A DNA stretch of 64,000 nt from Cordia subcordata (taxonomy: Eukaryota > Streptophyta > Magnoliopsida > Boraginales > Cordiaceae), in the NCBI GenBank assembly GCA_028554755.1, contig JAPTOF010000002.1, positions 15,997,001 to 16,061,000 of the forward strand, written 5' to 3'. Positions 1 to 11,530 of the stretch are shown here, piece after piece; position 1 is the stretch's first letter, and each line of letters begins with the position of its first letter. The notes under the pieces are model-generated. The model saw only the letters and a program-made list of their open reading frames with translations. It was not told where the DNA came from and made no database searches. The translations under genes were made by a program, and so were the position numbers.

Positions 1-389
1 ATCATAGTCAATTCCTTCTTCTTGATTATACCCTTGAGCTACAAGTCTAGCCTTGTTTCTAGTTACTACGCCAACTTCATCTAGTTTGTTTCCAAATATC
101 CATTTAATTCCAATCACCGGCAGTCTCTAGGTCTTTCAACTAATTTCCAAACTTTGTTTCTAGCAAATTGATTTGATTTCTCTTGCATAGCTATTATCCA
201 ATTTTCATCAAGCAAAGCCTCTTTAACATTTTTAGGTTCTATATGAGAAATGAATGAAAAATGTTCACAAAAAGCACTTATGTTACACCTAGTTCTTACA
301 TCTTGAGATGGATCACCAAGGATTTGATCTTGAGGATGATTTCGCACGAATTTCCAACTCTTTGGTAAATCTTCACGAGTCTCTTTCAT
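1..389 (-). pseudogene. Start of reverse transcriptase of copia element A, cut by window edge
   Basis: The minus strand encodes the N-terminal part of a copia RT: EPKNVKEALLDENWIIAMQE, KVWKLV, then after a break near 113 IGIKWIFGNKLDEVGVV and KARLVAQGYNQEEGIDYD, which reaches the window edge. A linker of charged residues (504-390) joins it to integrase in another frame. The YVDD active site lies outside the window. Confidence 0.88.
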
Positions 390-504
390 CTCTGTGTTAT
401 TTTTGTTTGAGCATTGTCCGTCATCCTTCTTGGCTTGAGACTCTTTTTGTTGATATGCATCTTCTTGTTTTGTCGAAATTTCTTTATCTTTTGGAAGTGG
501 ATCT

Positions 505-1793
505 TCAAGTATAATTTTTTTTCAAAAGATAACCTACACCATCAATTTCCTTTCTCGACTCAAATGGGTTAGTCTCATCAAATGTAATATGCATTGATTC
601 TTCCACAACAAGAGTTCTTTTATTATAGATTCTATAAGCTTTACTCTTAGTGGAATATCCTAAAAATATGCCTTCATCCGATTTTGCATCAAATTTTCTC
701 AAATGATCTTTAGTGTTCAAAATAAAACATTTGCAACCAAACACTTTGAAGTGTGAAATTTTATGGGTTGTTTCGTGCCATAGTTCATATGGAGTTTTAT
801 TCAAAATATGTCTAATTAAAACTCTATTTTACTTATAACATGCGATGTTTACGGTTTCGCTCCAAAAATATGTTGGCAAGTTGTGTTCTTTTAACTTGGT
901 TCTTGCCATTTCTTGTAGTGTATAATTCTTTCTCTCTATTATCCCACCTTTTTTAGGAGTCCAAAGGGCCAAAAAGTTGTGTTCTATGCCATTCTCATCA
1001 CAGGAATGTATAAAAAGAGTGTTCACATATTCCGTGCCATTATCACTATGAATGCAAGTTATAAAATAGCCTTTATCATTTTGCACTTTTCTACACAATT
1101 TTGCAAATTCATTGAAGGCATAATTTTTTTGTGCAAGAAGCGTGACCCATATAAACCTGGTGTAGTCATCCACAGCAACAAAGGTATATCTTAAACCTCT
1201 TAGACTTGCCAAATCAATTAGTCCAAACAAGTCCATATGCAATAATTATAATGCTCTATTAGTTGACACCTTGTTGATTGGTTTGAAAGATGTTTTGTGT
1301 TGTTTCCTAGTTGACATGCATCACAAACTTTGTCTTTTTCAAATTTGGGTTTTGGCAAATCTCTAACAAGATCATGTTTTGATAAATCATTTAATAAACT
1401 TATGGTAGCATGCCTTAATCTTCTACACCACAACCAAGCATTTTCATGCACAACCAATAAGCATTTGACATGTTGGAACACAAGTTGATCAATTTCAATG
1501 GTATAGACATTTTCATTTCTCGTAGTAGCAAATAACACATTATCATTACCACATTCATGTACAATGCAACTAGAAGATTGAAATACTACTTTATGATCTT
1601 TATAACATAATTGGCTTTTATTAAGTAAATTGAATTTAAGACCCTCTACAACTAAGACATTGTGAATAGCAAGAGAATTTTCATTACCAATGTTTCCTTT
1701 CCTAATTATTTTTCCCTTTCTATCGTCCCCAAAGGTAATATCTCCACTTTTGGTTCTCTTTAATTTATAGAAAAGTGATAGGTTCCCCGTCAT
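505..1793 (-). pseudogene. GAG-pre-integrase and integrase of copia element A
   Basis: From 1793 the minus strand encodes the HHCC zinc region (WLWCRRLRHATISLLNDLS...VCDACQLG), in which the first histidine is cysteine. A frameshift at 1218-1242 leads into the integrase core (1242-829), where the three catalytic acids are all visible: DDYTRF, HSDNGTE and the glutamate of IIERKN. One TAA stop at 829-831 separates it, in the same frame, from the C-terminal part (804-505: NKTPYELWHETTHKISHFKVFGCKCF...). Integrase would insert the cDNA into nuclear DNA. The stops and frameshift make this copy inactive although the active site is preserved. Confidence 0.88.
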
Positions 1794-1834
1794 TTATTTG
1801 AAACAACCATTATCCTAGATCCACTTCATCTTGC
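1781..1834 (-). pseudogene. Aspartic protease active-site remnant of element A
   Basis: The minus strand reads K-W-I-stop-D-N-G-C-F-K-stop-M-T-G. The retroviral-type protease of copia elements has a D-S/T-G catalytic triplet in this context, just before the MTG that opens the following domain. Here the triplet is D-N-G and two stop codons flank it, so the protease is dead. Confidence 0.75.
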
Positions 1835-1962
1835 TAGTTTTGCTCACATGGCATACCTATACACATGAAATTCAAACGCACTTCTTTATTTTGGGTCCCC
1901 AACACCTTGGGTCTTTGACGTTAGTATTAATTTTTGGCGTTGATGATCCATTTAGGTCTTTG

Positions 1963-2657
1963 CTAATGTGGGACATGTGGTCCTCTATCATGAAGTTTTC
2001 TAAAGTAACAATGAGTTGATATAAGTCCTTTCTTTTCACAATATGTGCAAGTAATGTTTGACTTTAGAGAGATGGAGGAAGTAGAGGTAGAAGTAGATGC
2101 CTTGACAAAATAAGTTTTAAAATATTTTTGGTTGATAGTTGGCTTATAACCAATTCCACTTTTATCAAATGCCTTTTTTTTAGATCCAAGAAGTTTTTCA
2201 AAGTTCTCTTTGCTATTTATAAATTTTTGAATAACTCCATTCAAATCTTCATTTCTATTTTTCAAAGTTTTTATTTGTTTTTTAAATCTTACAAAATCTT
2301 CAGCAAATGATTCATTTTCTTTTTCCAAAGTTTCGATTTTTACAATAAGAGATGCATTCTTATTTTCTAAAATTTCTTTTCATTGAGAGCAAGTTTCAAC
2401 TTTCTATGCATTTGTTTATTTTTTGCTAAAACCAATGAGAAGTCATCATGTAATTTTGTAAATACCTCATTTAGTTCCTTGAAAGTATACTTCTCTTCCT
2501 CTTCCTCACTAGATGAGTAATAACTAGATGGAGAAGATTGTATCTCATCCTCATTGGCTATGAGGCAAAAATTTGCAACCTCATGTTGTTCTTCCATGTC
2601 TTCCTCGCTCCCGAAAGTATCGCATGTTGCCTTTAAGAGCTTTCTTTTTCTTCGCAA
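1963..2657 (-). pseudogene. gag C-terminal coiled-coil and second zinc-knuckle region of element A
   Basis: Two overlapping stretches (2657-2367 and 2328-1963) encode an acidic, glutamate- and lysine-rich region with coiled-coil character (EKENESFAEDFVRFKKQIKT...). It is followed by a serine/threonine-rich run and CTYCEKKGLISTHC. The last fits a CX2CX4HX4C knuckle whose histidine is leucine. This arrangement between gag and protease is seen again in element C and is typical of SIRE-like copia elements. A frameshift near 2340-2370 splits the reading frame. Confidence 0.7.
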
Positions 2658-2910
2658 GATGATTATATCTCATCCTCACTGGCCATGAGGTAAAAATTTG
2701 CAACCTCATGTTGTTCTTCCATGTCTTCCTCGCTCTCGGAAGTATCCCATGTTGCCTTAAGTGCTTTCTTTTTCTTTGCAAAAAGATTGTATCTCATCCT
2801 CATTGCCCATGAGGCAAAAATTTGCGATCTCATGTTGTTCTTCCATGTCTTTCTCGCTCTTGGAAGTATCGCATGTTGCCTTAAGTGCTTTGCCTTCCTT
2901 TTTCTTCGCA
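2571..2910 (-). repeat. Three tandem ~125 bp copies inside gag of element A
   Basis: Units start at about 2571, 2696 and 2819 (spacings 125 and 123 bp). Each encodes, on the minus strand, a lysine run followed by an acidic stretch of the type SEEDMEEQHEVANF, about 41-42 residues. The spacings are not multiples of three, so indels now put the copies in different frames. Related elements, including element C here, show this lysine-to-acidic segment only once downstream of the zinc knuckle, so this is a local amplification. Confidence 0.85.
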
Positions 2911-2911
2911 A

Positions 2912-3772
2912 GCTTTGGACAATTAGCCTTGATATGTCTTGGCTTGTTGCAATTGAAGTACTTTAATTCATCACTTTTTGCTTCCTATTGCTTCTTGAAT
3001 TCCTTTACTTCTTTTCCTTTTCTCTTCCAATTATTGTTGTTGGAGGAGGATCCTCTCTTCATCTTTCTAAATTTTATGAATTTTTGGAAGTTTTGGGCAA
3101 GTGCAAATTCCTCATCTTCTGGATCCTCCTCATTATCTTTATCTTCACTTGGTGTGTATTTTGATGCAACAAGTGCTATGGACTTCTTCATCTTTTTATC
3201 TTCTTCTTTGTGGTCCTTTATCTCAAGCTCATGAGTTATAAGTGGCTCATTGAGCTCCAAAGTATTGAGGTGTTTGGCTTCCTTGATGGCTGTCACCTTG
3301 GATTGCCATAATGGAAAACTTCTTAGCACCTTTCTTACTTTTTCTACATTTGAATAATCTTTTCCAAGTGCCTTCATGCCATTAGTAATTTCAACAAATC
3401 TAGAAAACATTTGTTCAACACTTTTGTTAGGAAGCTTTTTAAACAATTTATATTTATGTTCAAGCATAGCAATTCTAGATTCTTTTACTTGGCTAGTCTC
3501 CTCATAGGTTACTTTTAATTGATCCCAATGCTCCTTAGCCGAAGTACACCCCATTACCCTAGCAAATTCGGTTGCATCATGGCATTGAACAAATAATGTA
3601 AAGCCTTTTGATTTAATTCAAATAACTTAATATCCTCATCATTCCATTCACTCTCAAGTTTTGAAACTCTCCTATTTCCTTCCATTTTAGTAAGTAATGT
3701 AGGTTCATTTTCTATTATCTTCCAAACCTTATAGTCATGTGATTGAATGAATACTCTCATCTCATTTTCCAA
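2912..3772 (-). pseudogene. gag (UBN2-type) of copia element A, frameshifted
   Basis: Capsid-like polyprotein remnant in two frames joined near 3554-3570: a 72-residue start (3772-3554, MENEMRVFIQSHDYKVW...) and a 189-residue body (3554-2985, ...AKEHWDQLKVTYEETSQVKE...). The wording matches the UBN2/gag-polypeptide family of plant copia elements. A single in-frame stop at about 2985 separates the body from a zinc knuckle at 2962-2912 that reads YFNCNKPRHIKANC. The first cysteine of the CX2CX4HX4C pattern has become tyrosine and the usual glycine before histidine is arginine, so zinc binding is probably lost. Gag would package element RNA in cytoplasmic virus-like particles; this copy cannot make one intact protein. 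Confidence 0.85.
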
Positions 3773-3877
3773 AAGGCATAATTGGTTCCATTAAAAGGGG
3801 TTGCTTGCTTAATAGAAATACCGTTCATATTTGCCAAATATAATTCTACTAGTTGTTAAACTATAGGTATAACCCTA

Positions 3878-3889
3878 GCTCTTATACCA
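3878..3889 (-). other. Primer binding site of element A (initiator Met tRNA type)
   Basis: Minus-strand TGGTATAAGAGC, two bases after the LTR end. It differs by one base from TGGTATCAGAGC, the plant copia primer site complementary to the initiator methionine tRNA 3' end. It fixes the element's orientation and the LTR border. Confidence 0.85.
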
Positions 3890-3891
3890 AT

Positions 3892-5266
3892 TGTAGAGGC
3901 AAATATCTTAAGGAGAAGGGGGTGAATTAAGATATTGGACAATTTTTTCAATTAAAATTTAACAAATAAATTACACACTTTTACTTAAGCAATATATCAA
4001 GCACTACTCAATCAATAATTACAGATAAAGTAAAGTAGAGACAAGGAAGAGAATGACACATGATTTTTTGATGGTTCAGCCTTACCTACGTCCACCGCCC
4101 AAGGTAGCTTCCTAAGACTTCAATCAACTCCACTATAGTGCTTCTTCAAAGTTTGGACAAGCACAAACCAAGTATTACACCTCTTTGAACCCAAATTCCA
4201 AGAACCCAAGAGACACTTTCTTTAGGATTTCTCCACACTCTTCTCAAACTTAATAAATATATCTCACAAGATTTTCTAGCTCAAAGAGTGTGTACACAAC
4301 AAAGATTGAAGAAGAATATATGTGTAGTAGCTGAAACTTCTCAAAGTTGAATATAGCAAAATAAAGCTCTTGAATGCTCAAGAATTTCACAATAATAGCT
4401 CAGAGATTTCAGTAACAAATGATGATAAAAGATTTTGCAAGTTTGGATTAATTGATCTTTTGATATTTGGAAAGTGTATTTTAAAGACTATTTTGAGTTA
4501 GGGCTTTGATAGATGGAAGAAAGAAAGAAAAAATTAGGCTGAACAGTAATAAACAGCTAGTCATTTATTACAGCAACATGCTCAGCTGGTCGACCAGCTT
4601 GCCCTTGACCTTTCTGCCTAGATCGGACGCCTTAGCCGGTCAACTGGCTAAGGGGTCTGGGTAAGGCCCCAACTTTTTGGTTAGGACAGGCAACCCTTCT
4701 TCCCCGCTCAGCTGGTCGACCAGCTAGAGGGTCCGGCTGGACCAAAATGCTGAAACTAAAGCCAAAGCAAGCCAAAAATCATTTAAAATTATTCTAATTC
4801 ATTTTTACAACATCAAATCAACTCCAAACAAGTTTTAAAGGGTCAATTAAAGCTAAAATTCATTCTAAAACATGTGTTTAAAGCACCTCATGCATTTTAT
4901 GTACTCAAACCAAGTTATGCATTTGTAAAATCAATATTCATGAGATTTTTAAAGGAAGATAAAATGCTTGAGCTATTAAATGTGAAACTAAGGCTATTCA
5001 CAAGAAAGCATAATAACTGGTACCCCTTATGATGTCTCGTCTCTGCCTTTTGACTTTGCATCTTCTTCTTCCTCAATCTTGAGCTTTATTTTTTGATAAG
5101 TGAATCTTCCATGTAATCAAGCTCAAGGTAAGCATCTTCTCATATTTTCCAAGCACCCATTTTATGATATTCACTTAAAGTTTCACAAAATGCTATTTAG
5201 TAAGTAAAATATAATTTTCATCATCAAATCATTATAATAATGAGTAATTATCTAACTTAGGCAACA
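3892..5266 (-). repeat. 5' LTR of copia element A
   Basis: About 1375 bp. Read on the minus strand it begins TGTTGCC and ends CTCTACA, the TG...CA ends expected of an LTR, and is followed two bases later by the tRNA primer site. The interior holds two exact copies of the 16 bp palindrome AGCTGGTCGACCAGCT (4584-4599 and 4710-4725) with a third imperfect stem between them (4630-4653). The outer boundary at 5266 is inferred from the TG end only, because the partner LTR is outside the window. Confidence 0.7.
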
Positions 5267-7669
5267 ATTGGTTAATATAAGGAATGCTTAAGACCTAATA
5301 AGGTGGTCTTCAATTTTAAATATTTTCTATGTTAGAGGAATTGATTTCTAATACTGCCTCATATGTAAGTCGTATTTGGATGAATAGGAATATGACTTGC
5401 ACTCAAATGGATACTTAGACGTGGCTAAATATGACTAAACTTGGATATGAATTGCATATGGTTAGATACTTATACATGTTTAAATGTAACTGGACTAAGG
5501 GCGTAGTTCTGATACCATATTAAGAATTACTGAGATTTTATCACAAAAATTAATTGGTTAATATAAGGATTGGACCAGGATCTTATAATGTAGACTGAAT
5601 TTTGAGATTTTTCCACGTCGAAGATATATATTTCAACACGTTCAATGAACTATAATATAGTAACAAGTTTGTATTAAGATGAAAATTAAATTGCAATTAT
5701 TATTGAAATAACAAGGGAAATTTCCAAAAATATTTACTAGTAGGATGTGACCCTCCTTGAGTTGATACCAAATGATCACATTGCACATGTTAATTGCTCA
5801 GCAAATCACACTAAGATTCGTGCAATAGATGATGAAGAGCATTGACACACACATTGCAAGAATAAGCTAGTATATATATATATATTTTTTGTCTCTTTGT
5901 TATATTTAAAAGTGTAACAAAATTAACTAGGTATACTTGGCGCAAGAGTAAGGATTTTCAATGTAACTAAAAATTGATACTATACTTGGAAATATAGCTA
6001 ATGTTTGCTACACTTGAAGGTATAGCCAATGTTTATTGTGCTTAGAAGTATAGTTAAGGTAAGTAATATAAGAGCATACACCAATTGAAATTCAAATTTT
6101 GTCTCACATCAAGATGTAACAACTGCACGTTTAAATTTTTTCATATTCTAAAACAGTTAAATGTAAAATTTCAAATATCATCATTACATTTGGAAATGTA
6201 ACAAGATTTTTGTTACACTTAAAACCATAAATAAAATAAAAGTTATCATTCTAGTCTCTTATGCTTACTTCAAGTATATTAAAAAACATGTAACTACTAG
6301 TATAAAATCTTGTATTGGCAAGTCATTCAGATAGAATGAAAAAATTTGATGAAGGTTGTTGTAGATGGCACATGACTAGCACACATTTTGCTTTAGAAAT
6401 TACTTGCGATAAATTAAAAGGATATTACTAACTAGTATGTAATAATATAATCAGTTAACAATATGTGGTAGTTGCAAATTTGGGAGGAGATAAATAGTGG
6501 AATGGTTTTTGTTTTAGTGCATATAACCTAATGTGATTGAACTTCCAAATCATCAATTTCTAACATCTCCTGCACAGCATTATACATTCCTTATGTTTTG
6601 TTACATCACTCCTATCATATTGTTTTCTTGATAAAAATAATATTATATATAAACATTAACCAATATCAGTAGCATCAGTATCAACATCATTTTGTATAGT
6701 TCAAACAATTCATTAAGGAGATTACAAATCTAAATAGAAGGAAAGGAACCTAGCCTAATTGCTTATACAACCAAGTTTGCCACAAGACTGGCACTCTACT
6801 AGTAGTGTTGTGTGCAATTTGTTAGGAATGGTGTTGTAAAGTTAGTTATCTAGTGTAGGCTTAACACTGATTTGTACATGAATTATCTTACCTTCAGTCT
6901 TATGTCATGTCATGCATCCTCTCTTTAATTGTTAGATCTTGATGTAGTTCTTAGGACAACCTAATAGGGTTATGTGAATGAAGTATAGCGCAATCATTCT
7001 TGAATCTAGTTTGTAACCGAATGATAAAATCGATAATAGGACATAGATGCTATTTGAGTATAGGTTATAGTGTGTCACATGAGTTGGTTCCTTAAGATAA
7101 ATGGGTTTTGAGACATCAATGTGGGTCACATTGAGGTTAGAGACATACTCACCAAGCATGAATTTATTACGAGAACCCTCTAGTATATATTCTACTATGA
7201 GAGGATAGCTTGTGGTACACAAAGATGTTATAATCCTTCTTTCCTAAGACTGTTGCAGTGACTTTCCCCATCGGACTATCTGAATATATAATCTGGTCAT
7301 AGAAGGTTGATGGATATGCGCAAACAGTAAGAAGTTAATCCGTAGCCCAAAATGAGATTGACCACTTTAGGTATTTGAAGAATGGTAATCTACTTTGCTT
7401 CAATTCTTTAAGTCTTTAATAAAAGCACTACTTATGATGAGTCATGAGGTTTTGTCACTATGAGTCATGATAGAATTAGAACTCAACATGAAATGATTAA
7501 TTAAGGGTTTGATAATTAACCATAACCTTAGTGCTATTCTGAAATATCTAGGATCATAAGGATTATATCATGGTGCCCAGGTTCTCTAAGTATTGTCTTG
7601 CTACTATTCAGCTTATACAAACATCAAGAACTATTGCTAGAAGGTGTCATCGACTAGTACGAGAATAGT
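5267..7669. other. Intergenic, no gene recognised
   Basis: AT-rich sequence without a supportable reading frame. The string ATTGGTTAATATAAGG occurs at 5267 and again near 5554. A TA run sits near 5872-5884. The part from about 6840 to 7640 has the more even composition of old LTR or leader sequence, but no borders or motifs could be fixed. Confidence 0.5.
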
Positions 7670-8069
7670 CTATATTGCCCTACGTCCACGATCCCCCGCT
7701 TGGATGATATTTACTATTTAACAATAATGGGTTACACACGTAGATGACTTTTCGCACTGCTAGAAAAGTCTAAACCCTCCCTCGTAGAGTTTTTAAAATG
7801 GTTTTATCCTTAACAAGACTAAAATAAATATACGACACTCCTAATGGTCTCAGGCTCTTTCTCCTACACCTCCCATGGGGCGGCCCTAAGTTAGATTTCT
7901 AAGGCACACAAAATACAAGCTGCATGACCCTTATTTATAGGAGAGAAATCCTTACTCCCTAAGATTTCTTCTACATTATTTATGTAGCTTATAATTTGAT
8001 AACACAACTAATTATCTTTCACAAGTTTCCTAATTTGTATGAGTTTAGACTTTGAGTCATAACCCAACA
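7670..8069 (-). repeat. 3' LTR (truncated) of the non-autonomous LTR element
   Basis: About 400 bp matching the right LTR. The plus-strand end AACCCAACA at 8061-8069 retains the canonical CA. Homology fades left of about 7670, so the outer end has been lost or replaced. Confidence 0.78.
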
Positions 8070-8083
8070 AATTCCTCCCTTGG
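8070..8083 (-). other. Polypurine tract of the non-autonomous LTR element
   Basis: Minus-strand CCAAGGGAGGAATT immediately precedes the 3' LTR start TGTTGGG. This is where a plus-strand DNA primer would be made. Confidence 0.75.
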
Positions 8084-8817
8084 TGAAAAGTGTCAAGCTT
8101 CTTTGCTGCAATTGAAAACTCTTCATAGTCTTTATGTCGGGGCCCTTACTTGACAGCAATCTTCACGGCAATAGCTACTAATACATCCTAGCAGGTTTTG
8201 AAGTCATCACCAACATCTCTTTCCATGCCATCTAACCTCGATCTTATAAGGTTGTTCATGTCTTCCCTTGACACTAGGCACCTTGGATGTGGTCTTTTCT
8301 CCAATATCAGCACTTTCCATCAGTCGTATGGCAAGGTTTTCTGATCATTCAGCTACGAGGACTCTCCTTGCATAACTTTTCCCTCGAATCAAACATTCTT
8401 CAACTAATCTACTCACTCAAACTTCTTTCCATAGAAGCTTGATCACTAGTTGGCTGAATGTGTTTGTTTGCGCAATGCTTCAAAACTTTCGCATAATTTC
8501 ATTACAACTCTATTATTTTATCCAAAATTAAGGCTCACCCTCGATACATCAAGAATTTGGTAAAATACACCTTAAAATGAACTAAGGACGTCGAAATTAG
8601 GTAAGAACACTATCGATCAACTTGGTCAAACCTCAGTCAAAATCGAAACCATGTCTTCTATCTCCATCTTTTTCAACAACCTTTTTGTCCTTTCTAGCTG
8701 CAATATATTCACCAATGACATCAGCTGCAATCTCTCGCAATCTACGTGCCATCTCAAAACAATAGGTTTCTTGGTGCATCCTCTTTACGTCGTGGTCACG
8801 CGTGATTCACCAGCTGA

Positions 8818-8829
8818 GCTTTGATACCA
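8818..8829 (-). other. Primer binding site of the non-autonomous LTR element
   Basis: Minus-strand TGGTATCAAAGC, two bases from the LTR end. It is one base from the usual initiator-Met tRNA site and identical to the site in element B of this window. Confidence 0.8.
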
Positions 8830-8831
8830 CT

Positions 8832-9321
8832 TGTTGAGAAAATCAAGGATATTGTTGCACACATCAATGCCCAATAAAAAACACACACAAATAACACATG
8901 ATAATTTTAACGTGGTTCGGCGCTTTGCCTACGTTTACGATTCTCCTCTGTGATGATTTCCACTATTCAGCAGTAATGGATTACAAGCAAGGATGACTTT
9001 TTGTACGGCTAGAAAAGTCTAAACCTTCCCTCATAGAGTTCTTAGAATGGCTTTATCGTCAACAAAGCTAGAACAAATGTAAAACACTCTTGAAGCTCTC
9101 AGGCTCTCTCTCCTATACCTCCTATAGGGTATGGTCTTAAGGCACACTCCTAAGGTATAACAAATACAAGCTACAAGACCCTCTATTTATTGGAGAGAAA
9201 TCATTATTTCCCAAGATTTCTCCTACACTATTTAGGTAGCTTATGATTTGGTAACACAATTAATTGTCTTTCACAAGTTTCTTAATTTGTATAGACTTGG
9301 ACTTTGACCTATAACCCAATA
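8832..9321 (-). repeat. 5' LTR of the non-autonomous LTR element
   Basis: 490 bp. The plus-strand borders are TGTTGAG at 8832 and CCCAATA at 9321; the terminal CA has become TA. Its sequence from about 8930 parallels 7680-8069 throughout, including the shared string GCTAGAAAAGTCTAAACC. Confidence 0.8.
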
Positions 9322-11530
9322 TATTTAATTAAAAATTAAATGTTATGATATTCAATTACTTATTATGGGTCACGAAATTAATTTCGACTATGCCCAAGTA
9401 GCGTTGGATATATGTGGATCGAAATAATTCATGGGGTATTGTTTATAAATCAAATATTGCTTTAATTTGAACTTAATTGTGAATTTGAGAAGTCCATAAT
9501 TCTAAGTCCAAACGGATGGACTTTATGGGCTTTATGAATGCTCATGTCTCCCTATTTAAAGACAATTAATAGTATTTTCAGGATTTAAGAGAAATTATGA
9601 ATTCTCAATAGTTTTTAGAATCTTCTCTTTAGAGCCAAAATAGAAAAATAGCCTCCTTCTGCAGTTCTTGATTGCAAATGAAAAAAAGGAGCTAAATGCT
9701 TCTACAAGGCTATCCAATAAATGAGTTTCAAAAATTTGATGTGTTTATTGGGGTAAATCTATTCTTTTTTGAGGAACTTAAATTGCATGAGTTTGACCCT
9801 ACACAAATCTGGAGAAAGTCTTGTCAATTTTCTACACTTTAATGACTATAAATCACCAAAGTGAAGAACTCAAGAGTATCATGCTAAGTCTCTGTTATCA
9901 AATATGATTAAGTTCCTTCTTCCAAAAAGTAAGAGAAAAAAGAACTCATTTATGTTCTAAACAACTATCCATATGAGATTAATTATTTTGATTCCTCATG
10001 AGTATAAACTTAGAAGATGCTTAACCATCAACCAATATATATACATTCTCAAACAATTTTAGAAGAAATAATGTGATATAACTTGGGCTTGTGGGAGAAG
10101 CTTAGAGAGTGTTCCAACAAACGGCTGGAGGCAGTTAAATCAGATAGACTTAACAGGTTGAGACAAGGGTGTCTTAGGGATGACAGTAAGGTGTGGCACA
10201 AAATGGTGAGAGGACGGGTGTCTTAGGGATGGCAGTACAATGTGACACTAAATAGTGACATAGATCTCAAGATTTGTGTTGAAGGTTGATGCAATGTCTT
10301 GGAGAGACGAGTGTACATAGTTGAGGCTCTCATGGTAGGTCAACGGTCCTAGTCCTTGGTGAGATTCAGTACGTTGGTACTGTAGGTGATGTCAATAATC
10401 TTCTCATTCACAAATTTGAGAAAGATGTGGAGCAATGTGTAACATGGGCTATTAAGGATGCTAGAGGCGCCCTAGTGGAATTCCTTAGATTGTTGCATAG
10501 CATTGTAGAGGTTGGTTCGACTTTTGGGTGATTATGGTGAAACCAAGAAGATATTGCTGACACAAGTTTTAGCATGATGGCTAGGGACTTGAGATGTATA
10601 GGTAATGCATGGTAGTGGGCCTTTAATGAGGTGATAGTAGCTGAAGCAAAAGGAGTTAGAAGTTGTTGATGAAAAAGGAGTACAGTCAAAGGTAGAATTT
10701 GTAGGGGTGTGGTTGGCAATCTAAATATTAGCATAGTCTATTGTATTAGGTGTAAAACATTGAGATAAAACATGAAATGGAGAGCCGGACATTGCGGGAG
10801 GAGAGCTTGACAAGCAAAGGGTCTCAGCCTGAACCTTTTCTCAGTGTTGTATTCACTTTATTTATAATCGAATTCTTTTGTCTGTTCGAGGATGTAGGCA
10901 AAAGGCCAAACCAAGTTAAATTGTGTGTCTATCGTTTACATCTTTTCTGTTTTATTCTTCACACCAACAACCCGAATTCCCAACACCTACGAACTTAACC
11001 TAATAGCATTTAGTTGATTTAGTTATATTAAATATTTCATTAATTCTAATTATATTACTAACTTCATTTATCTAACGTAACTTCCTCATCTCTAACCTAT
11101 GTGTAATTAGCTTAATATATTTTAATCATATTACTTATTTACTAACTTTATGATTTAATGTATAATCTAATCACACTTAATTTAATTGATTTTAAGTATA
11201 CAATTAACTAAATTTTATAAAATAATTTTAAATACTATAATCTCAAAGTACATTCTCATTTGTCGTAAACAATTTTTAAGTTTAGATGGTCAATTACCCT
11301 AAATTAATCTAATTCCTAACTCAGTCAATTGCAATTCTACCAAAAACACATTTAGTTCTTCTGTACTAATTATCAACCCATAAGGAAAAAAATGTCTAGA
11401 CTTGTTGGCTTATGTTGATACTTGAACGTAGGAATAGAAAATATTGAAATATTATATTGTTTGTCATATCTAATCAACAAAGATATAGTTAATGGTTATA
11501 TATGCGTTATGTGGTTAAATTTTCTATGTA
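9322..11530. other. Intergenic, possible decayed LTR sequence, no gene
   Basis: No supportable coding region. The stretch 10080-10990 is less AT-rich, contains the repeated string GGGTGTCTTAGGGAT (near 10167 and 10218) and ends near 10984 with CCAACA, which suggests an old LTR. No partner or primer site was found. A 108-codon minus-strand frame at 10408-10734 has no recognisable domain and is taken as chance. Confidence 0.45.

Larger units (their letters stand above)
1..5266 (-). mobile_element. Ty1/copia retrotransposon A, SIRE/Maximus-like, 5' part, decayed
   Basis: Read on the minus strand this runs 5' LTR (5266-3892), primer binding site, gag, protease trace, integrase and the first residues of reverse transcriptase, where the window ends. 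The order integrase before RT is the copia order. A long gag with a coiled coil and a second CCHC-like knuckle ahead of the protease resembles the SIRE/Maximus lineage (family knowledge, judged by eye). Several stop codons, frameshifts and damaged motifs show that it is inactive. The 3' half and 3' LTR must lie left of the window, so target duplications cannot be checked. Confidence 0.88.
7670..9321 (-). mobile_element. Non-autonomous LTR retroelement (TRIM/LARD-like)
   Basis: Two related ~400-490 bp direct repeats (7670-8069 and 8832-9321) bracket 762 bp that has no coding sequence. Read on the minus strand, the right LTR is 5' and ends CTCAACA, followed by primer site TGGTATCAAAGC (8829-8818). 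The left LTR starts TGTTGGGTTATGAC directly after a purine tract (8083-8070). The short inverted ends TGTTG and CAACA fit. The left LTR lacks its outer ~90 bp, so no target duplication can be scored. It must have moved with proteins from another copia element. Confidence 0.82.

Noticed and set aside
6932..7222. 96-codon minus-strand frame
   Set aside because: No domain recognised; chance frame in probable repeat-derived sequence.
10408..10734. 108-codon minus-strand frame
   Set aside because: No recognisable domain, low-complexity composition, and it lies in probable old LTR sequence.
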